Source of the DNA: Planctomycetota bacterium
Lineage (GTDB): Bacteria; Planctomycetota; UBA1135; GCA-002686595
Reading direction: 5' to 3'
NCBI GenBank assembly: GCA_016795205.1
Contig: JAEUHZ010000037.1
Coordinates: 46,417-110,416, forward strand
Length of the DNA stretch: 64,000 nt
Within the stretch, counting starts at the first letter, position 1. The number at the start of each line of letters is the position of its first letter. This document shows, piece after piece, positions 53,244-62,825 of the stretch. Both the position numbers and the translations under genes were made by a program. The notes beneath the pieces are model-generated. The model was not told where the DNA came from and did not search any database. It saw nothing but the letters and a program-made list of their open reading frames with translations.

Positions 53244-54404
53244 TTGAAGATCGCCATCTCGCACCTGCGGCACGCCCACACCGGCGGGACCGAGCGACAC
53301 CTGAACCAGGTCGCGGCCCACCTCGCCCGCCTCGGGCACGAGGTGACGATCGTGTGCCGCTCGCACGAATCCGCGCCGCATCCCGCGGTGCGCTTCCAAG
53401 AGCTGCGTTCGCTGGCGTTGGGCGCGACCTGGCGCCTCGCGTCGTTCGCCCGGGCGGTCGAGCGCCACGTGGCAGGCGCCGACTACGACGTCGTCTACGG
53501 GCTGGGACGGACGTGGAGCCAGGACGTGCTGCGGCTGGGCGGCGGCTCGCACGAGACCTACCTGGAGCTCGCGCACGCGGCCACGCGGGTCGGCCTGAAG
53601 CGCTGGCTCTCGGTCTACGAGCCCAAGCACCGCTTCGCGCTGCGCGCCGAGCGGCGCGCGCTCCACGCGCCCCGGCTGCGGCGGATCGTGGTCAACGCGC
53701 GCATGGTCCAGCGCGACATCGCGCGCCGGCACGCGCTCCCGGACGCGTTGTTCGAGCTGATCTACAACGGGGTCGACCTGGAGCGCTTCCACCCGGGGAG
53801 ACGCGCGACGGCAGGCGCCGCGTTGCGCGCGCAGCTCGGCATCTCTCCCGCGGAGCGCGTCGTCCTGTTCCTGGGCACGGGCTACGCGCGCAAGGGCCTC
53901 GACCTGGCCCTGCACGCCTGCGCCGCGCTCCCGGCCGGTTCCGCACGCCTGCTCGTCGCGGGCTACGACTCTGCGCAGCCCGTGTACGAGTCGCTGGCCG
54001 CGCGGCTGGGCCTGGGCGGGCGCGCGCACTTCCTGGGTGGGCGGCGCGACGCGGAGGCCGTCTACGCGGCGGCCGACCTGTACCTCCTGCCCACGCGCTA
54101 CGACCCGTTCGCGAACACGACGCTGGAGGCCCTGGCGGCCGGCTTGCCGGCCCTGACGACCACGGCGAACGGGGCGCACGAGCTCATCGAGCCCGGCGTC
54201 CAGGGCAGCGTGTTCACGCTGGCCGATCCGGCCGCGGCCTGGACGGCCGAGATCGCGCGTTGGCTCGGGGCGGAGCGGCTCGCGGCGGGGTCGGCCGCCG
54301 CGCGGCGTCTGGCCGAGGCGCACTCGGTCGACTCGAAGATGGCGCAGACCGCCGCGCTGCTCACCGCGGTCGCGCGCGAGCGGCGCGGCGCGGTCCCGGC
54401 CTGA
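53244..54404 (+). CDS. GT4 glycosyltransferase, WaaG-like
   Basis: This protein of about 386 residues has a GT-B fold and resembles the LPS core glucosyltransferase WaaG. The N-terminal sugar-acceptor loop is HTGGTERHLNQVAAHLARLG. The UDP-sugar domain has LFLGTGYARKGLDLALHA and the signature LPTRYDPFANTTLEALAAG. The start is TTG at 53244 (MKIAISHLR). The gene is divergent from the other GT4 gene with an 84-base gap. Confidence 0.87.
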   Translation: MKIAISHLRHAHTGGTERHLNQVAAHLARLGHEVTIVCRSHESAPHPAVRFQELRSLALGATWRLASFARAVERHVAGADYDVVYGLGRTWSQDVLRLGGGSHETYLELAHAATRVGLKRWLSVYEPKHRFALRAERRALHAPRLRRIVVNARMVQRDIARRHALPDALFELIYNGVDLERFHPGRRATAGAALRAQLGISPAERVVLFLGTGYARKGLDLALHACAALPAGSARLLVAGYDSAQPVYESLAARLGLGGRAHFLGGRRDAEAVYAAADLYLLPTRYDPFANTTLEALAAGLPALTTTANGAHELIEPGVQGSVFTLADPAAAWTAEIARWLGAERLAAGSAAARRLAEAHSVDSKMAQTAALLTAVARERRGAVPA

Positions 54405-54454
54405 TCCGGTCGCGGCCGGCCCGTCGCTCTGGCTAGACTCCCGCCCTCCCACGC

Positions 54455-55255
54455 ATGGCGCACGAGACCGCGAAGCCCTGGTCGAACCGCAGCACGGGCG
54501 CCGCGGTGCTGCGTGAGCTCGCCGCCCTCGACTGGACGCACGCCCGGGTCGCGGACGTGGGCGCCGGCCGGGGTGGCTTCTCGAAGCTCCTGTTCGAGGA
54601 TCTCGAGCGCCGGAGGGGGGTCGACCCGGCGGCCGTGATCCTGCCCTGCGACCTCGTGCCGGCCTCGTTCGAGTATCCGCGGCTCTCCTGCGCGGCGATC
54701 CGGCCCGACGGCTCCCTGCCCTACGCGGACGGGGCCGTCGACGCAGCCGTCTCGATGGAGGTCATCGAGCACGTCGAGGATCAGTTCCGCTTCCTGCGCG
54801 AGCTGGTGCGCATCACGCGGCCCGGCGGCCTCGTGATCGTGACCACGCCGAACACGCACCACCTGCCTTCCCGCCTGCGGGCCCTCTCGACCGGCTTCCC
54901 CGTGCTCTACGACCCGCTGCCGCTCGCGCGGCACGATCCGCGTCGGCTGGGGGGCCACATCCACCCCATCGCGCCCTACTTCCTGCTCTACGCGGCCCAC
55001 CGGGCCGGGCTCTCGGACCTGCGGCTCGTCCACGACCGCCACAAGACCTCGGCGCGACTCCTGGCCCTGCCGCTGTGGCCGTGGATCCGGGCCTCGACCT
55101 GGGCGCACCGGGCACGGCTGCGGCGCAAGCACCCGGATGTCCTGGCGGAGAACGAGCCCTGGCTGCGGCGCATCGACAGCCTCGACATGCTGACCTCGCG
55201 CACGGCGATCATCGTCGGCCGCCGGCCCGTTCGGGACGCAGAGGGAGCCGCATGA
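54455..55255 (+). CDS. class I SAM-dependent methyltransferase
   Basis: This 266-residue protein has motif I VADVGAGRGGFSKL, a mid-region AAVSMEVIEHVEDQF and a C-terminal part with LGGHIHPIAPYFLLY, as in UbiE/Methyltransf_11 enzymes. The substrate is unknown; its place among glycosyltransferases suggests a sugar or lipid. The stop overlaps the next methyltransferase start (ATGA). Confidence 0.82.
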   Translation: MAHETAKPWSNRSTGAAVLRELAALDWTHARVADVGAGRGGFSKLLFEDLERRRGVDPAAVILPCDLVPASFEYPRLSCAAIRPDGSLPYADGAVDAAVSMEVIEHVEDQFRFLRELVRITRPGGLVIVTTPNTHHLPSRLRALSTGFPVLYDPLPLARHDPRRLGGHIHPIAPYFLLYAAHRAGLSDLRLVHDRHKTSARLLALPLWPWIRASTWAHRARLRRKHPDVLAENEPWLRRIDSLDMLTSRTAIIVGRRPVRDAEGAA

Positions 55256-55956
55256 ACGAGCGAGCCATCCCGGTCCGGCGCGATCGCGTGAGCTTCCCGG
55301 AGCGCCAGGATCGCATGCGCTACCTGGCGCGGACCTTCGGCTCCCGGATCCGCGGACGCGTCCTGGACGTGGGCTGCGACGTGTGCACCCTGCGGGAGCT
55401 CATCCCGGGGCTCGAGTACACCGGCATCGACCTGGGCGGCACGCCCGACCTGCGCATCGACCTGGATGCCACGCCGCGCCTGCCGTTCGCCGACGCGTCG
55501 TTCGACGTGGTGGTCTGCTCGGAGGTCCTGGAGCACCTCGACCAGCTCCACCGCGCGTTCGGCGAGCTCGTGCGGGTCACACGCGGCGAGCTGCTCATCT
55601 CCCTGCCGAACTGCTGGCACTCCGCGCGCAAGCCGCTGCGGACGGGGCGCGGCAAGATCGGGCACTACGGGCTGCCCGCCCGCCGGCCGGAGGACCGCCA
55701 CCGGTGGTTCTTCTCGCTCGCCGAGGCTCGGGCCTTCGCTGCGGCGCAGGCCCAGGAGCACGGCCTCGCGATCGAGGAGCTGCGCGTCAACGAGAAGCCG
55801 CGCGGCGCGCTCGTGCGCGGCTGCCGGCGGCTGCTGCACCCCCGCCCCGAGGCCTACGACAACCTCTACGCGCACACGCTCTGGGTGCGCTTCCGCAAGC
55901 TCTCCACGCCGCGCTCCGCCGCGGGCGACGCGCCGGATCCGGCCCGCGGGGCCTAG
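55252..55956 (+). CDS. class I SAM-dependent methyltransferase
   Basis: This 234-residue protein has motif I VLDVGCDVCTLREL and VVVCSEVLEHLDQLHRAFGEL. It is coupled to the preceding methyltransferase by ATGA and has a shorter C-terminal half with a basic stretch (RGCRRLLHPRPEAYDNLY). The G-x-G of motif I is altered (GCDVC), so the cofactor site is a little unusual. Its role is inferred from the glycan context only. Confidence 0.8.
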   Translation: MNERAIPVRRDRVSFPERQDRMRYLARTFGSRIRGRVLDVGCDVCTLRELIPGLEYTGIDLGGTPDLRIDLDATPRLPFADASFDVVVCSEVLEHLDQLHRAFGELVRVTRGELLISLPNCWHSARKPLRTGRGKIGHYGLPARRPEDRHRWFFSLAEARAFAAAQAQEHGLAIEELRVNEKPRGALVRGCRRLLHPRPEAYDNLYAHTLWVRFRKLSTPRSAAGDAPDPARGA

Positions 55957-55967
55957 CCCGCGCCCGC

Positions 55968-56633
55968 ATGCGCCTCGCGATCGCCATCGAGACCTCCACG
56001 CGACGGGGCTCGGTCGCCGTCCAGCGCGGCACCGAGCGGCGGCGCGCCGACCTGGGCGAGTCCCGAGCGCACGCCTCGGACCTCGTCCCCACGGTCGACC
56101 GGCTCGTGCGCGAGCTGGGCGGCGAGCCCGAGGAGCTGTCCGCGGTCCTGGTCGGCACCGGCCCGGGCAGCTACACCGGCCTGCGCGTGGGGATCGCCAC
56201 CGCGCTGGGGCTGGCGCGCGCGGCCGGGGCGCGGGCGCGCGGCGTCCCCTCGGGCGAGGTGCTGGCGTTCGGCGCGCTCGAGCCCGGCTGCGGCGCGTAC
56301 CACCTGATCGACGGCCGCTCGGGCGGGTTCTACGTGGCGCGCTTCCTGCGCACCGCCGACGAGGTCGAGGTCGTCGAGGCGCCCATCGTGGTCCGGCTCG
56401 ACGAGTTGCCGGGACGCCTCGCCGGGTCGTCCCCGATCCTCTCCGACGCCGCGACGGCCGCGTCCTCGGGCCTCGCGCCCGAGATCCTCGAGCGCGTGCG
56501 CGCCGACGTCCAGCCGGACGCGGCGGCGCTGCTGACCCTGGGGCTCGCGCGGCTCGAGCGGCTGGGCCCCGAGCCGCTCGACGCCATCGTGCCCCTCTAC
56601 CTGCGCGCGTTCGGCGAGCGTCCTCCGGGTTGA
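55968..56633 (+). CDS. tsaB: tRNA threonylcarbamoyladenosine biosynthesis protein TsaB
   Basis: This 221-residue ASKHA-fold protein is the scaffold partner of TsaD in making t6A on ANN-decoding tRNAs. Signatures are AIETSTRRGSVAV at the N-terminus, VGTGPGSYTGLRVG and the later YHLIDGRSGGFYVARF. The length is usual for the family. It sits 11 bases after the methyltransferase pair; its partner genes are not in the window. Confidence 0.88.
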   Translation: MRLAIAIETSTRRGSVAVQRGTERRRADLGESRAHASDLVPTVDRLVRELGGEPEELSAVLVGTGPGSYTGLRVGIATALGLARAAGARARGVPSGEVLAFGALEPGCGAYHLIDGRSGGFYVARFLRTADEVEVVEAPIVVRLDELPGRLAGSSPILSDAATAASSGLAPEILERVRADVQPDAAALLTLGLARLERLGPEPLDAIVPLYLRAFGERPPG

Positions 56634-56704
56634 CGCGCGCGTGCGACGCGCGACGCGTGCGGGACGCCGTTGTACCGGCCTCGCGCGCGTGGCAGTCTCC
56701 GCCC

Positions 56705-57946
56705 GTGAACGCCTATCGCGCCTGGGCCGAGATCGACCTCGACGCGCTGACCCACAACCTGGCCGTGATCCGCGAGCGGGCCGGAGCGGGCACGCGCGTG
56801 CTCCTGGTCGTCAAGGCCGACGCCTACGGCCACGGCGCGGTGCCGATCGCGCACCACGCCGTCCGCTCGGGCGTGGCGGGCTTCGGCGTGGGCTCGTCGG
56901 CCGAGGCGCTGGAGCTGCGGCGCTCGGGGATCCGGCTGCCGATCCTGGTGCTCGGCACGATCATCGACGACGAGGCCGACGACTGCCTGCGCCACGACGT
57001 GCACGTGGCGCTGCACTCCAGCTCGCGCGGCGCGATGCTCCAGCAGCTCGCGCGCCGCATGGGCCTGGTCGCCAAGGTGCACGTCAACGTGGACACCGGC
57101 ATGGGCCGCCTGGGCGTGCTGCCCGGCAAGGCGGTGGAGCTCCTGCGCGAGGTCCGCGCCGCGCCCAACCTGGCCCTGTGCGGCGTGATGACCCACGTGA
57201 GCGCGCCGGAAGGCGCGCTGGCCGCCAGCACCGCGGACCAGCAGCGACTGTTCGAGGGCGTGCTGCGCGAGGCGCGCGCCGCGGGACTCCTGTGCGGCTG
57301 GACGCACATGGCGAACTCGGCCGCGCTGTTCACCGCGCTGCGGCCGCGCTACGACACCGTGCGTCCGGGGATCAGCGCCTACGGCATCCTGCCGCACGAC
57401 CTGCGGGGGTCCGACCAGCTCCGGCCCGTGTTGGCGCTGCGGTCCCAGGTCGTGTTCCTCAAGGACATCCCGGCCGGCTACCCGGTCGGCTATGGATCGA
57501 CCTGGCGCTCCACGCGGCCGACCCGCATCGCCACCCTGCCGGTCGGGTACAACGACGGCGTGGCTTGGCGTCTCGGCAACCGCGGGGAAGTCCTCGTGCG
57601 CGGCGCGCGCGCGAAGATCGTCGGCCGCGTCTCGATGGACTACACGACGGTCGACGTGGGCCACATCCGCGGGGTCGAGGTGGGCGACATCGTGACGCTG
57701 ATCGGGAGCGACGGAGCGCAGACGATCACCGCCGAGGAGGTCGCGGCGCGGGCCGACACGATCGCCTACGAGATCACGTGCAGCCTGGGCAAGCGCGTGA
57801 CGCGCGTGCTGCGTGGCGGCACGGACGTGGTCGTGCCGGCGCAGCCGCCGCCCGCCGCCGCCCACCTGCCGCGCGCGGCGGGGCCCAGCGAGGCGCACGT
57901 GTCGACCGCGCGAGACGACGAGCCGCGTCTGCGGACCGGGAGCTAG
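56705..57946 (+). CDS. alr: alanine racemase
   Basis: This 413-residue PLP enzyme makes D-alanine for peptidoglycan. The PLP lysine is K37 in VVKADAYGHG. The barrel has HVNVDTGMGRLGV. The catalytic Tyr of the beta domain is expected in GYGSTW, and VGRVSMDYTTVDVG is typical. A Pro/Ala-rich tail of about 40 residues follows the fold. The start is GTG at 56705 (MNAYRAWAEID). Its presence agrees with a peptidoglycan wall, still debated for some planctomycetes. Confidence 0.93.
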   Translation: MNAYRAWAEIDLDALTHNLAVIRERAGAGTRVLLVVKADAYGHGAVPIAHHAVRSGVAGFGVGSSAEALELRRSGIRLPILVLGTIIDDEADDCLRHDVHVALHSSSRGAMLQQLARRMGLVAKVHVNVDTGMGRLGVLPGKAVELLREVRAAPNLALCGVMTHVSAPEGALAASTADQQRLFEGVLREARAAGLLCGWTHMANSAALFTALRPRYDTVRPGISAYGILPHDLRGSDQLRPVLALRSQVVFLKDIPAGYPVGYGSTWRSTRPTRIATLPVGYNDGVAWRLGNRGEVLVRGARAKIVGRVSMDYTTVDVGHIRGVEVGDIVTLIGSDGAQTITAEEVAARADTIAYEITCSLGKRVTRVLRGGTDVVVPAQPPPAAAHLPRAAGPSEAHVSTARDDEPRLRTGS

Positions 57947-57950
57947 CCCG

Positions 57951-60900
57951 ATGGCCGTGCTCGGCCGGATGCTCCTCGGCCTCCTGACCGTCGTCGGCTG
58001 GATCGTGCTGGCGCTGGCGCTCGTGCTGGGCATCGCGGAGGAGACGGGCCTCGTCGCGCGTCTGGTGCGCGAGGTCGCCGCTCGCGAGCTGGGCGCGCTG
58101 GGCGACGAGCTGCGGCTGGAGGGCGTGCGGTTCCTGTGGTTCGACCGCGCGTTCGAGATCGACCGCGCGCTCCTGGGACGCGACGGCGAGCTGGCCCACC
58201 TGCGCGGCGTCCATGTCGAGCTCGGCGCGGCCGGCGAGGACGGCCCGCCAGTGCGGCGCATCGAGGTCGCGTCGGGGCGCGTGCGCCTGGCTCCGGCCCT
58301 GCTGAACGGACTCGTGCGCTACCGCGAGCGGATGGAAGGCCAGGCGCCGCGCACGCCGCAGGACCTGCGATTGCCCACGATCCAGGTCGAGGCCCTCGAT
58401 CTCGAGCTGGTCTCGCGCCGCGCGGGCGTGCTCCCGCTCGGTCGGCTCGACCTCCTGGCGCGCACGAACGCGCGCGGCGCGCCGGAGATCTTCGGCCGCC
58501 TCGTCCCGGCACTGCAGGCCCGTGCGCCCGAACCCGGCGGCATCTTCGTGTCGGGCACGCTCGGTAGCGACGGCGTGCTGGCCCTGCGCGCCAACGCCGC
58601 GCGCCTGCCGCTGGGGGTCGAAGGGCTGCCGCCGGACGAGGCCCTCGAACTCGTGCGCGCGCTGGAGCCGGCTGGCCTGCTCGAGCTGGAGGTGGCCGCC
58701 CGCCTGCCCATCGACGGCGGGGCGCCCGCCGCCGACGTGCGACTGGCCGTGCAGCGCGGGGCGCTGCGCCTCGACGGCGACCGGCACCGCTTCGAGTCGG
58801 TGCGCCTCGACGTCGAGGCCCGCTGGTTGCCGCCCGAGGTCGGCGCGTGGCGCGAGCTCTCGACTTGGCACGGTCTGGCGCGCGCGACGGGCACGTGGAA
58901 CGGCGCAGCCTTCGAGGGGACCGCGCTGTTCGGCGACGAGGCCGGCCTGGACCACGAGCTCGAGGCCTGGGCGCGACTCCCCGACCTGCGGATCGCGCGC
59001 GAGATCCTGGAGGCCTTCGGCGCCGGGAAGCTGGCCTACACGATCTGGGAGGGCCTCGATCCGCGCGGGTCGACCGAGGTCTCGGTCGCCGCGCACGTGC
59101 CCCGCCGCCGGGCGGGGGCTGGCCTCGTCGAGTCGACCTCGGTCCTCGCGCTGGCGCGCCCGGCGGGCGGCCTGTCGATCACGTACCAGGGCATGTCGCG
59201 CGACGCGTCGGGCGCATTCGACGAGGGCTTCCCGATCCCGCTGGAGCGCGTCACCGGCGAGATCGCCTTCGTGCGCGATCCCGAGCGGCGCCACCCCTGG
59301 ACGATCGCGCTGCTCGACCTGGCTGGATCCGCGGGAGCCGGCGCGATCCGCGCGCACGGGATCGTGCAGGCGCCGCCGGTGGACGTCGATCCGCGCCTGC
59401 CCACCGCGCAGTACGTCGAGATCGACCTGGACCTGGCCTCGGATCGCCTGATCGTCGACGACCGGCTGCGGGCGGCGTTGGCGGGCCTGTCCGGGCCGCT
59501 GCCGCCGGATTCGACCTGGCGGCCGTTCCGGCCCGAGGGCGGAGAGATCGGCGTGAAGCTGCGGCTGTTCCGCGAGGCGCGCCTGTCGTGGCTCGCGACC
59601 GATCTCGAGCTCGCGCTGCGCGGCGTGTCGCTCGCTTGGGACGACCTCCCGGTGCCGGTGCAGCGCGCCGAGGGCCGGCTCGTCTTCCGCTCGGACGGGG
59701 TCACGGAGCGCGCGCTCGCGGTCACGCTGGAGGGTGCCCTGCGCACGGCACCTCGGACGCGCGTCGCGCTGCGCTCGCGCACGATCGGTGGCGAGCGCGC
59801 CTCTCCCGATGCTGCGCTCGACGAAGTGTCCTACGCGGGAGTCGAGGTCGAGCGCGTCTCGCTCTCCGGCGACGACCGGCGCATCCTCGTCGAGCGCGTG
59901 GCGGGGATCGGCGGCGCGCTGGAGGAGCTTTCCCCGCGTGGTTTCGCCGACATCCGCTACGAGCGCGTGCGGCACGACCCCGCGCGAGCGGTCGAGATGC
60001 GGGCCGAGGTCGTGCCGCTCGCGCCCGCGCAGATCGTGCCCAAACGCTTCCCGCTGGCGGGCGCCGACGTCCGCGGGCGGGCGCTGTACACCGGCCGCGA
60101 GCTCGGGGGCGAGCTCGAAGCGGACGTGCGGCTCGCGCCGCTGCTGGCGTCGTTGCCCGACGGCTCGCTCGTGGCGCTCGGAGCTTCGCTGCCGGACGGG
60201 CCGATCACGATCCTGGCGGCCGGCGTGGACCCAGCGAACAAGGCGCTGACGGGCGCGGTCGGCGGCCTGCTGTCCGCGCCCGGCGTGGACGGCGGCCCGG
60301 CGCGGCCGGTGTTCGACGGCAGCGCGCTGACCTTCGCGGGCCGCCTCGACGTGGCCGCCGAGCTGCCGCTCGGGGCGTCGGCCGTGCGCGCCCCGGACGA
60401 CGCACCGGACGCCGCGCAGGCCGACGCGCCGGGCGCGGACGGCGCCTGGCGTTTCTACCTGCGCGGATCGACGCTCGCGACGTCGACCGGCTTCCGGCTC
60501 GACGAGGTGCGCGGCGAGTTGTCGCTCGCGGACGGCGTCTTGGGCGGCGTGGGGCTGGCAGCCCGGCTGGCGGGCACCGCGGTGGACCTGGACGACGTGC
60601 GCTTCGCGCGCGGCGCGCAGGGCTGGCGGCTCGAGACCGGCTTCGGCGCGCGCGGCGTGCCCGTCGATCGCGCGCACCTGGGAGGCTTCTTCGACGCTGC
60701 GACCCTCGACGCGCTGCTCGACGAGTTCCGCTGGCAGGGACGCTTCGATTTCGACGACGGGCGCCTCTCGATCACGATCCCGCCGCGCGGCGGAACGCGC
60801 CTGGAGCTGTCCGGGGCCATCGTGCCGGCCGGCATGTCGATCGCCATCGGCTTGCCCCTCGAGGTCGCGGCGGCGACGGCGCGGCTCGACCGGCTCGTGC

Positions 60901-61706
60901 GCGAGGACGGCAAGGTGCGCGCGCTGGCCACGATCGAGGGCTTGGAAGGCGCGCTCGGGGGGCGGCGGCTGGCGGACACGCGCATGGTGCTGACCTACGT
61001 CGAGCCAGCGCTGTCGATCGAGACCATCACGGGCGAGCTGGAGGGCGGGACGCTGCGACCGCTGGGCGCCGGGGCCGAGCGCGCGGGGACGCCCTTCAAC
61101 ATCGCGCTCGAGAAGCCGTTCCCGTTCCAGCTCGCCCTGGACCTCGACGAGGTCGAGGTCGAGGGCCTGCTGCGCGGCCTGTTCCCCTCCGGCATCGCCA
61201 CGAGCGGCAAGGTCGACGCTCAATTGCGGCTCTCCGGCGACTTGGAGCGGCTGCTCGGGATCCAGGGCACGGGCTCCGTGCGGCTCAAGGAGTCGCGACT
61301 GTGGTCCGTGCCGGTCTTCCGCGCGCTCTTCGGCCAGCTCGGCCTCGACGACACGGCCACGTTCGACTCGATGTACGCGAACCTGCGCGTCCGTGACGGC
61401 GTGGTCGAGATGGACGACATCCTGCTGCGCAGCCCGCTGCTGCAGCTCGTGGGCTCGGGGACGCTGGACTTCGACGGACGGCTGTCGCACGACCTCGAGG
61501 TGCGCTACGCGCTGGTCGACAACCTCGGGCCGCTCACGCGCATCCTCTACTGGATCCAGAACGAGCTGCTCTCGGTCGAGATCCGCGGCGACATGGGCCG
61601 GCCGATCGTCGTGCTGCAGAACCCGCTGCGGCGGATCTTCGGCGCGCGCCGCGACCACCGCGCGCTGCCCGCGCCGGGTTACGCTCCCCTGCCGGAGAGG
61701 TTCTGA
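57951..61706 (+). CDS. AsmA-like inner-membrane/periplasmic protein
   Basis: This 1251-residue protein has one N-terminal helix (about residues 7-27) and then a very long beta-rich periplasmic region. The C-terminal 200 residues carry the AsmA-like module (GIATSGKVDAQLRLSGDL, GTGSVRLKESRLW, GSGTLDFDGRLSHDLEVRY). YhdP and TamB relatives bridge the periplasm and move phospholipid to the outer membrane, so the same is inferred here. It begins 4 bases after alr. Confidence 0.78.
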   Translation: MAVLGRMLLGLLTVVGWIVLALALVLGIAEETGLVARLVREVAARELGALGDELRLEGVRFLWFDRAFEIDRALLGRDGELAHLRGVHVELGAAGEDGPPVRRIEVASGRVRLAPALLNGLVRYRERMEGQAPRTPQDLRLPTIQVEALDLELVSRRAGVLPLGRLDLLARTNARGAPEIFGRLVPALQARAPEPGGIFVSGTLGSDGVLALRANAARLPLGVEGLPPDEALELVRALEPAGLLELEVAARLPIDGGAPAADVRLAVQRGALRLDGDRHRFESVRLDVEARWLPPEVGAWRELSTWHGLARATGTWNGAAFEGTALFGDEAGLDHELEAWARLPDLRIAREILEAFGAGKLAYTIWEGLDPRGSTEVSVAAHVPRRRAGAGLVESTSVLALARPAGGLSITYQGMSRDASGAFDEGFPIPLERVTGEIAFVRDPERRHPWTIALLDLAGSAGAGAIRAHGIVQAPPVDVDPRLPTAQYVEIDLDLASDRLIVDDRLRAALAGLSGPLPPDSTWRPFRPEGGEIGVKLRLFREARLSWLATDLELALRGVSLAWDDLPVPVQRAEGRLVFRSDGVTERALAVTLEGALRTAPRTRVALRSRTIGGERASPDAALDEVSYAGVEVERVSLSGDDRRILVERVAGIGGALEELSPRGFADIRYERVRHDPARAVEMRAEVVPLAPAQIVPKRFPLAGADVRGRALYTGRELGGELEADVRLAPLLASLPDGSLVALGASLPDGPITILAAGVDPANKALTGAVGGLLSAPGVDGGPARPVFDGSALTFAGRLDVAAELPLGASAVRAPDDAPDAAQADAPGADGAWRFYLRGSTLATSTGFRLDEVRGELSLADGVLGGVGLAARLAGTAVDLDDVRFARGAQGWRLETGFGARGVPVDRAHLGGFFDAATLDALLDEFRWQGRFDFDDGRLSITIPPRGGTRLELSGAIVPAGMSIAIGLPLEVAAATARLDRLVREDGKVRALATIEGLEGALGGRRLADTRMVLTYVEPALSIETITGELEGGTLRPLGAGAERAGTPFNIALEKPFPFQLALDLDEVEVEGLLRGLFPSGIATSGKVDAQLRLSGDLERLLGIQGTGSVRLKESRLWSVPVFRALFGQLGLDDTATFDSMYANLRVRDGVVEMDDILLRSPLLQLVGSGTLDFDGRLSHDLEVRYALVDNLGPLTRILYWIQNELLSVEIRGDMGRPIVVLQNPLRRIFGARRDHRALPAPGYAPLPERF

Positions 61707-61711
61707 GCGCG

Positions 61712-62782
61712 ATGCGACACGAGGACGCGTGGGCCGTGATCCTGGCCGGGGGCTCCGGCACCCGCTTCTGGCCCGCGAGCCGCCGCGCGCGGCCCAAGCA
61801 GTTCCAGAAGGTCGCCGGCACGCGCACGCTGATCCAGGACGCCGCCGACCGCCTCGGCCGCCTGATCCCCGCCGAGCGCCGCCTGGTCGTGACCGGCGTC
61901 GAGCACGTGGCGCTCGTGCGCAAGCAACTGCCGCGCATCCCGCCCGAGAACGTGCTGGCCGAGCCGGTGGGCCGCAACACGACGGCTTGCATCGCGTGGG
62001 CCGCGCTCGAGCTGGCGCGGCGCGCGCCCGACTCCGTGCAGATCGTGCTGCCCTCGGACCACCTGATCCGGCCGGCCGCCGACTTCCGCAAGCTGCTCAC
62101 GGCCGCTCTCGACGAGGCGCGCGCCTCGGGCGCGCTCGTCACCTTCGGCGTGCGCCCCACGCACGCGGCCACCGGCTACGGCTACATCGAGGTCGGCCGC
62201 GAGCTCGCGCGTCGCGGCCCCCACTCCGTGCTGGCCGTGGCGCGCTTCGTCGAGAAGCCCGACCGCGAGCGCGCCGAGCGCTTCCTCGTGTCGGGCTCGC
62301 ACCTGTGGAACTCGGGGATGTTCGCCTGGACGACGCGCGCGATCCTCGCGGCGCTGCGCGCGCACGCGCCGCAGGTCCTCGGTCCGCTCGAACGCTGCGC
62401 CAGCGCGGCCGACGTCGCGGCCGCTTATCACGCGCTCCCGGGCGTGGCGATCGACGTGGCCGTGATGGAGCAGGCGCGCGACGTGCGCGTGATCCCCTTC
62501 GGGATCGAGTGGAACGACGTGGGCGCCTGGACGGCGCTGCAGGACGTGCTGCCGCACGACTCGGCCGGGAACGTCGTCGCGGGCGGCGCGACGCTCGTCG
62601 CCCAGGATGCGCGCGGCAACGTGGTCCACGCACCGCGGGGCGAGCTCGTCGCGCTCTTGGGCGTGTCGGACCTGGTCGTCGTCCGCGCGGGCAAGGCGCT
62701 CTTGGTCTGCCCCAAGGACCGCGCGCAGGACGTGAAGCGGATCGTGGACCAGCTCGCGCGCGAGGGCGCCGAGTGGCTGTGA
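61712..62782 (+). CDS. manC: mannose-1-phosphate guanylyltransferase
   Basis: This 356-residue nucleotidyltransferase makes GDP-mannose from mannose-1-phosphate and GTP. The signature is GGSGTRFWPASRRARPKQF. PSDHLI, FVEKPDRERAERFL, LWNSGMFAW and WNDVGAWTAL follow. Only the transferase domain is present, without the isomerase half of bifunctional AlgA-type enzymes. It follows the AsmA-like gene by 5 bases and supplies sugar for surface glycans. Confidence 0.93.
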   Translation: MRHEDAWAVILAGGSGTRFWPASRRARPKQFQKVAGTRTLIQDAADRLGRLIPAERRLVVTGVEHVALVRKQLPRIPPENVLAEPVGRNTTACIAWAALELARRAPDSVQIVLPSDHLIRPAADFRKLLTAALDEARASGALVTFGVRPTHAATGYGYIEVGRELARRGPHSVLAVARFVEKPDRERAERFLVSGSHLWNSGMFAWTTRAILAALRAHAPQVLGPLERCASAADVAAAYHALPGVAIDVAVMEQARDVRVIPFGIEWNDVGAWTALQDVLPHDSAGNVVAGGATLVAQDARGNVVHAPRGELVALLGVSDLVVVRAGKALLVCPKDRAQDVKRIVDQLAREGAEWL

Positions 62783-62825
62783 GCCGCTCGCGCCCTCCCA
62801 CGCGGCGCGCTTCACGCTCGCAGGG

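Noticed and set aside
57774..61658. A 1294-residue open frame antisense to the AsmA-like gene
   Set aside because: Composition typical of shadows in high-GC DNA (runs of Arg, Gln, Ala). The plus-strand frame has a membrane anchor and AsmA-like motifs.
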